DNA of 7,573 bases. It comes from Caryophanales bacterium (lineage in GTDB: Bacteria > Bacillota_I > Bacilli_A > RFN20 > CAG-826). The translations under genes were made by a program, and so were the position numbers. How positions within the stretch are numbered: position 1 is the stretch's first letter; each line of letters begins with the position of its first letter. The notes below the pieces were generated by a model. It saw only the letters and a program-made list of their open reading frames with translations. It was not told where the DNA came from and ran no database searches. Positions 5,297 through 7,573 of this stretch are shown here, piece after piece. Location: NCBI GenBank assembly GCA_016280685.1, contig JAEEHE010000091.1:1-7573 (forward strand), written 5' to 3'.

Positions 5297-6442
5297 ATGA
5301 AAGAAATAGTTATTAAAGAATTTAAAAAGTTATATCAGAAAGAACCAGAAGGATATTTACAAAGTGGTGGGCGTTTTGAACTATTAGGAAATCATACGGA
5401 CCATAACCATGGTTTCACTTTAGCATCAACTTGTTCATTGATGATTGAAGGAGCATATTCTAAAGAAGAAAACAACATCGTGAGATTAGTGTCTAAGAAT
5501 CAATGCCAATTTGAAATATCTTTAGATAATACTGAACCAAGAGAAGAGACTGTCGATAGATCAGCCTGCTTCATTAGAGGTATTGCTCATTATTTAAAAT
5601 TAAAAGGATATAAGATTGGTGGTTTCTCTATTTATACCGAATCAACAGTTCCTCCTGGAGCTGGAGTTTCTTCTTCCGCTGCTTTTGAAATATTATTAGG
5701 TAAAGTATTTAACAAACTTTATAACAATAATAAAATCTCCATTTTAGAATTAGCGAAGGCTGGTCAATATGCGGAAAATAATTACTTCGGTAAGAAGAGT
5801 GGCTTGTTAGATCAAATTGCCTGTGCTTCTAATGGAGTATCTTTTATCGACTTTGGTGATATCGCAAATCCCTATATTGAAATCATCCATAATAAATTTA
5901 ATGGTTATCAATTTGTTATTGTTGATACTGGTAAGAGTCATGCTAATTTAAATCCTCTTTATTCTTCTATAACCAGTGATATGTGGAACGCCGCAAAAAA
6001 GATGGGCCACGAATTCTTAAGAGAAGGTTCATTAGAAGAATTAGAAGAAAAGAAAGATTTATTAACATTAAGTGAATATCAAAGAGCTAAACACTTCTAT
6101 GATGAAAATGAAAGAGTGAAAAAAGGTTTAATTTGTTTAAAAAATAACGATTTTGCTGGTTTTTTTGCTTGTGTTAAGGGTAGTGAACAAAGTAGCCGTA
6201 ACTTATTAAAGAACGCGATGGTTTATGATGAATACAAAGGTTCTTTAGCGGAAGCCATTGATATTTCCAATAAAGCCATGAACAATCAAGGGGCGAGCAA
6301 AATCAATGGTGGTGGTTTTGGTGGATCCAGAATTTGTATCGTTCCTAATAACCTATTAGAACAATATCTTGATATAATGAAGAAAAAGTATGGAGACAGA
6401 CATGTCTTCTTAGTCAACGTCCTTAACGAAGTGGAGGAATAA
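5297..6442 (+). CDS. galK: Galactokinase-family GHMP kinase
   Basis: The protein has 381 residues and is predicted to transfer phosphate from ATP to C1-OH of galactose or a related sugar. The galactokinase signature reads GRFELLGNHTDHNHG (25-39), with the catalytic arginine at 26. The GHMP ATP loop is PPGAGVSSSAA (119-129), the catalytic aspartate is Asp172 in GLLDQIAC, TGKSHANL spans 211-218, and the third GHMP motif is NGGGFGGS (337-344). The usual GEHTDY is GNHTDH here, so the sugar-contacting Glu is Asn; clostridial galactokinase-like proteins share this variant, and specificity may differ. The frame also opens at ATG 5261, but that adds 12 hydrophobic, Cys-containing residues with no SD, while ATG 5297 gives a family-like N terminus with a weak GGG upstream. 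It lies 5 nt before the next gene, so they form an operon. Confidence 0.9.
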   Translation: MKEIVIKEFKKLYQKEPEGYLQSGGRFELLGNHTDHNHGFTLASTCSLMIEGAYSKEENNIVRLVSKNQCQFEISLDNTEPREETVDRSACFIRGIAHYLKLKGYKIGGFSIYTESTVPPGAGVSSSAAFEILLGKVFNKLYNNNKISILELAKAGQYAENNYFGKKSGLLDQIACASNGVSFIDFGDIANPYIEIIHNKFNGYQFVIVDTGKSHANLNPLYSSITSDMWNAAKKMGHEFLREGSLEELEEKKDLLTLSEYQRAKHFYDENERVKKGLICLKNNDFAGFFACVKGSEQSSRNLLKNAMVYDEYKGSLAEAIDISNKAMNNQGASKINGGGFGGSRICIVPNNLLEQYLDIMKKKYGDRHVFLVNVLNEVEE

Positions 6443-6447
6443 CATCT

Positions 6448-7050
6448 ATGGAATTTAAAAAGAGCACATTATTAGCGACAGTCTTATCGGTCTGCGGTAT
6501 CTTCTTATCCGCATTATCTTTTATCTTTATTTTAGTAGCTGACAAGATGAATGGCAGTGGTACAGGATCATTCTCCTTATCGCTTGTCACTTTAGTTTTA
6601 TTTGTCTTATTCTTATCAGCCTTATCAGTGAAGAAAGCTGTATTTGCCAAAATCATTTCTTTCATCACTATTGGCTGTCTCTTGTTAGCGTCATTTGTCA
6701 TCTCTATTGTCACATCCACGATCTTCCAAACTAGAGATGTGTCTTGGGATACCGTGACATTTCTCGCTATCAGTATTCTTTCTTTAGTGGCGATGGTTTT
6801 ATTTTTGATTTATTTCATCGTCGGCAAAAATGGCACTTTAAAGATGATTGCAAAAGTCACCAATATCGTCTCTTTAGCGTTATACGGTCTACTAGCCATT
6901 AGTTTGATGCTATCAGCCTTTTTTGGTAATTTCTCCAATCAACCATTTGTCGGTTTTGAATGGGCATTAATCGCCTTTACCGGTGCTTTACTTTTGGGCT
7001 TACTTTTTGTTTTACAAAATATCACTGGTCCAAGGGAAGAAAATAATTAA
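6448..7050 (+). CDS. Six-helix integral membrane protein of unknown function
   Basis: This is a 200-residue protein that I do not recognise. Hydrophobic segments fall at about 7-31, 42-60, 66-90, 102-125, 135-159 and 170-190, giving six membrane helices and short loops. Few charged residues occur inside the helices; the tail PREENN is polar. There are no ATP-binding, transporter-signature or catalytic motifs. The ATG has a strong GGAGG SD at 6433-6437 with 10 nt spacing, inside the end of the kinase gene, and the gap to the kinase stop is 5 nt, so expression with the kinase is likely. Its place between a sugar kinase and a GPH symporter suggests a link to sugar uptake, but this is context only. 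Small multi-pass proteins of this type are common hypothetical genes in low-GC Gram-positive genomes. Confidence 0.85.
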   Translation: MEFKKSTLLATVLSVCGIFLSALSFIFILVADKMNGSGTGSFSLSLVTLVLFVLFLSALSVKKAVFAKIISFITIGCLLLASFVISIVTSTIFQTRDVSWDTVTFLAISILSLVAMVLFLIYFIVGKNGTLKMIAKVTNIVSLALYGLLAISLMLSAFFGNFSNQPFVGFEWALIAFTGALLLGLLFVLQNITGPREENN

Positions 7051-7074
7051 TTAGTCTTTTTAATATAAATAATG

Positions 7075-7106
7075 TAGAATAAATCCGCACTCACTTTATA
7101 CGGAGG
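7075..7106 (+). promoter_or_regulatory. Possible promoter and strong RBS of the GPH symporter gene
   Basis: A TAGAAT (7075-7080) with TG just before it may be a -10 box; the -35 position (TAGTCT, 7052-7057) is poor. A strong GGAGG lies at 7102-7106, 7 nt before ATG 7114. A short TCCG/CGGA pairing (7084-7087 with 7101-7104) touches the SD. The 63-nt gap holds no terminator, so read-through from the kinase operon is also possible. Confidence 0.3.
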
Positions 7107-7113
7107 TTTTATA

Positions 7114-7573
7114 ATGAGCTCAAAAAGCAGAGTTGCCAAAGCGTATACTGGCAACAAAGTTCCAAAGTTCACGAGATGGTTTTATCCATTCAGTGGCATT
7201 TTTCGTGATGCATGTTATGCATTAGTTGGTTCCTTCCTTCTTCAATACGCGATTACATCTGGTGTTTTAAGTAGTGATTCCAATACATTCGCTACTCAAT
7301 ATGGTGTAATTACCATCGCAATGATGATAGCCTTGGTTTGGGATGGTATTAACGACCCAATTATGGGATTCATTGTTGAGAAAGTTCACTTTAAACTCGG
7401 CAAATTCAAACCATGGATTTTGATTGGCGCTATCGGAAACACTTTAGCGGTTATTCTCTTATTCTTGGTGAGACCTGCTAATAGCTGGGTCTTCGTCGGT
7501 TTGATGATTGCTTTCTATGTCTTATGGGATACTTTCTTCACCATGAACGATATTGGTTATTGGGCGATGCTCC
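7114..7573 (+). CDS. GPH-family sugar:cation symporter, N-terminal part (3' end outside window)
   Basis: There are 153 visible codons and the gene runs off the window; full family members have about 450-500 residues. The glycoside-pentoside-hexuronide:cation symporter type is shown by WDGINDPIMGFIVEK (about 76-90) followed by GKFKPWILIGA (95-105), the family's first cytoplasmic-loop region with conserved Asn-Asp-Pro. The YPFSGIFRDACYAL segment (24-37) and the later WDTFFTMNDIGYW stretch (139-151) also match this group. The protein should lie in the cytoplasmic membrane and import a glycoside or sugar with Na+ or H+. The start is firmly set by GGAGG 7 nt upstream of the ATG. It follows the kinase and six-helix genes on the same strand. 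It is a second carrier of a different MFS branch from the one at 2708-4009. Substrate is unknown. Confidence 0.9.
   Translation, partial: MSSKSRVAKAYTGNKVPKFTRWFYPFSGIFRDACYALVGSFLLQYAITSGVLSSDSNTFATQYGVITIAMMIALVWDGINDPIMGFIVEKVHFKLGKFKPWILIGAIGNTLAVILLFLVRPANSWVFVGLMIAFYVLWDTFFTMNDIGYWAML

Noticed and set aside
1..7573. CRISPR array, insertion sequence or attachment site
   Set aside because: No regularly spaced repeats, transposase frame or long terminal repeats were seen.

Overview
The window is AT-rich DNA from a low-GC Gram-positive-like bacterium. Genes are tightly packed, Shine-Dalgarno (SD) sites of the GGAGG type are common, and TGA is used as a stop (at the ends of the GH2, MFS and mutarotase genes). 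Tryptophan is read from TGG, which argues for the standard code and against a code-4 Mycoplasma. A host-associated Bacillota/Mycoplasmatota lineage (Erysipelotrichales, RF39 or Acholeplasma-like) fits, but that placement is inference from protein style and composition only.

Layout. Bases 1-427 hold the 3' end of an unrecognised plus-strand gene. It runs tail-to-tail into a minus-strand operon read as MFS sugar transporter (4009-2708), cytoplasmic family-2 glycoside hydrolase (2724-1066), then a GmhA-like SIS sugar-phosphate isomerase (1057-431). The first two genes overlap by 17 nt and the last two are 8 nt apart. A 70-bp divergent control region (4010-4079) separates this operon from galactose mutarotase on the plus strand (4080-4913), which appears to be transcribed without a leader. 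A gene-poor gap of about 380 bp follows (4914-5296). Then come a galactokinase-family GHMP kinase (5297-6442), a six-helix membrane protein of unknown role (6448-7050) and the start of a GPH-family sugar:cation symporter (7114 to the end).

Pathway reading. The window looks like a glycoside-scavenging locus. A sugar or short glycoside enters through the MFS or GPH carrier, the GH2 enzyme cleaves it in the cytoplasm, the mutarotase interconverts anomers, and the GHMP kinase phosphorylates C1 of galactose or a related sugar. GalT and GalE are not in the window, so the Leloir route is incomplete here.

Main hidden signal. The gap between mutarotase and galactokinase is not empty. Its minus strand carries a 20-residue peptide made of one hydrophobic segment plus a basic tail (5061-4999), with a strong SD. 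That SD lies inside a perfect 7-bp stem (5064-5086). A second small frame, also with a good SD (5116-5009), starts upstream, reads through this stem and overlaps the peptide in another frame. On the opposite strand a TTGAAT-17-TATTAT promoter (4932-4960) would make an RNA complementary to the peptide message. Together this resembles a type I toxin-antitoxin module with Hok/Mok-style coupling. It is a prediction from sequence architecture only.
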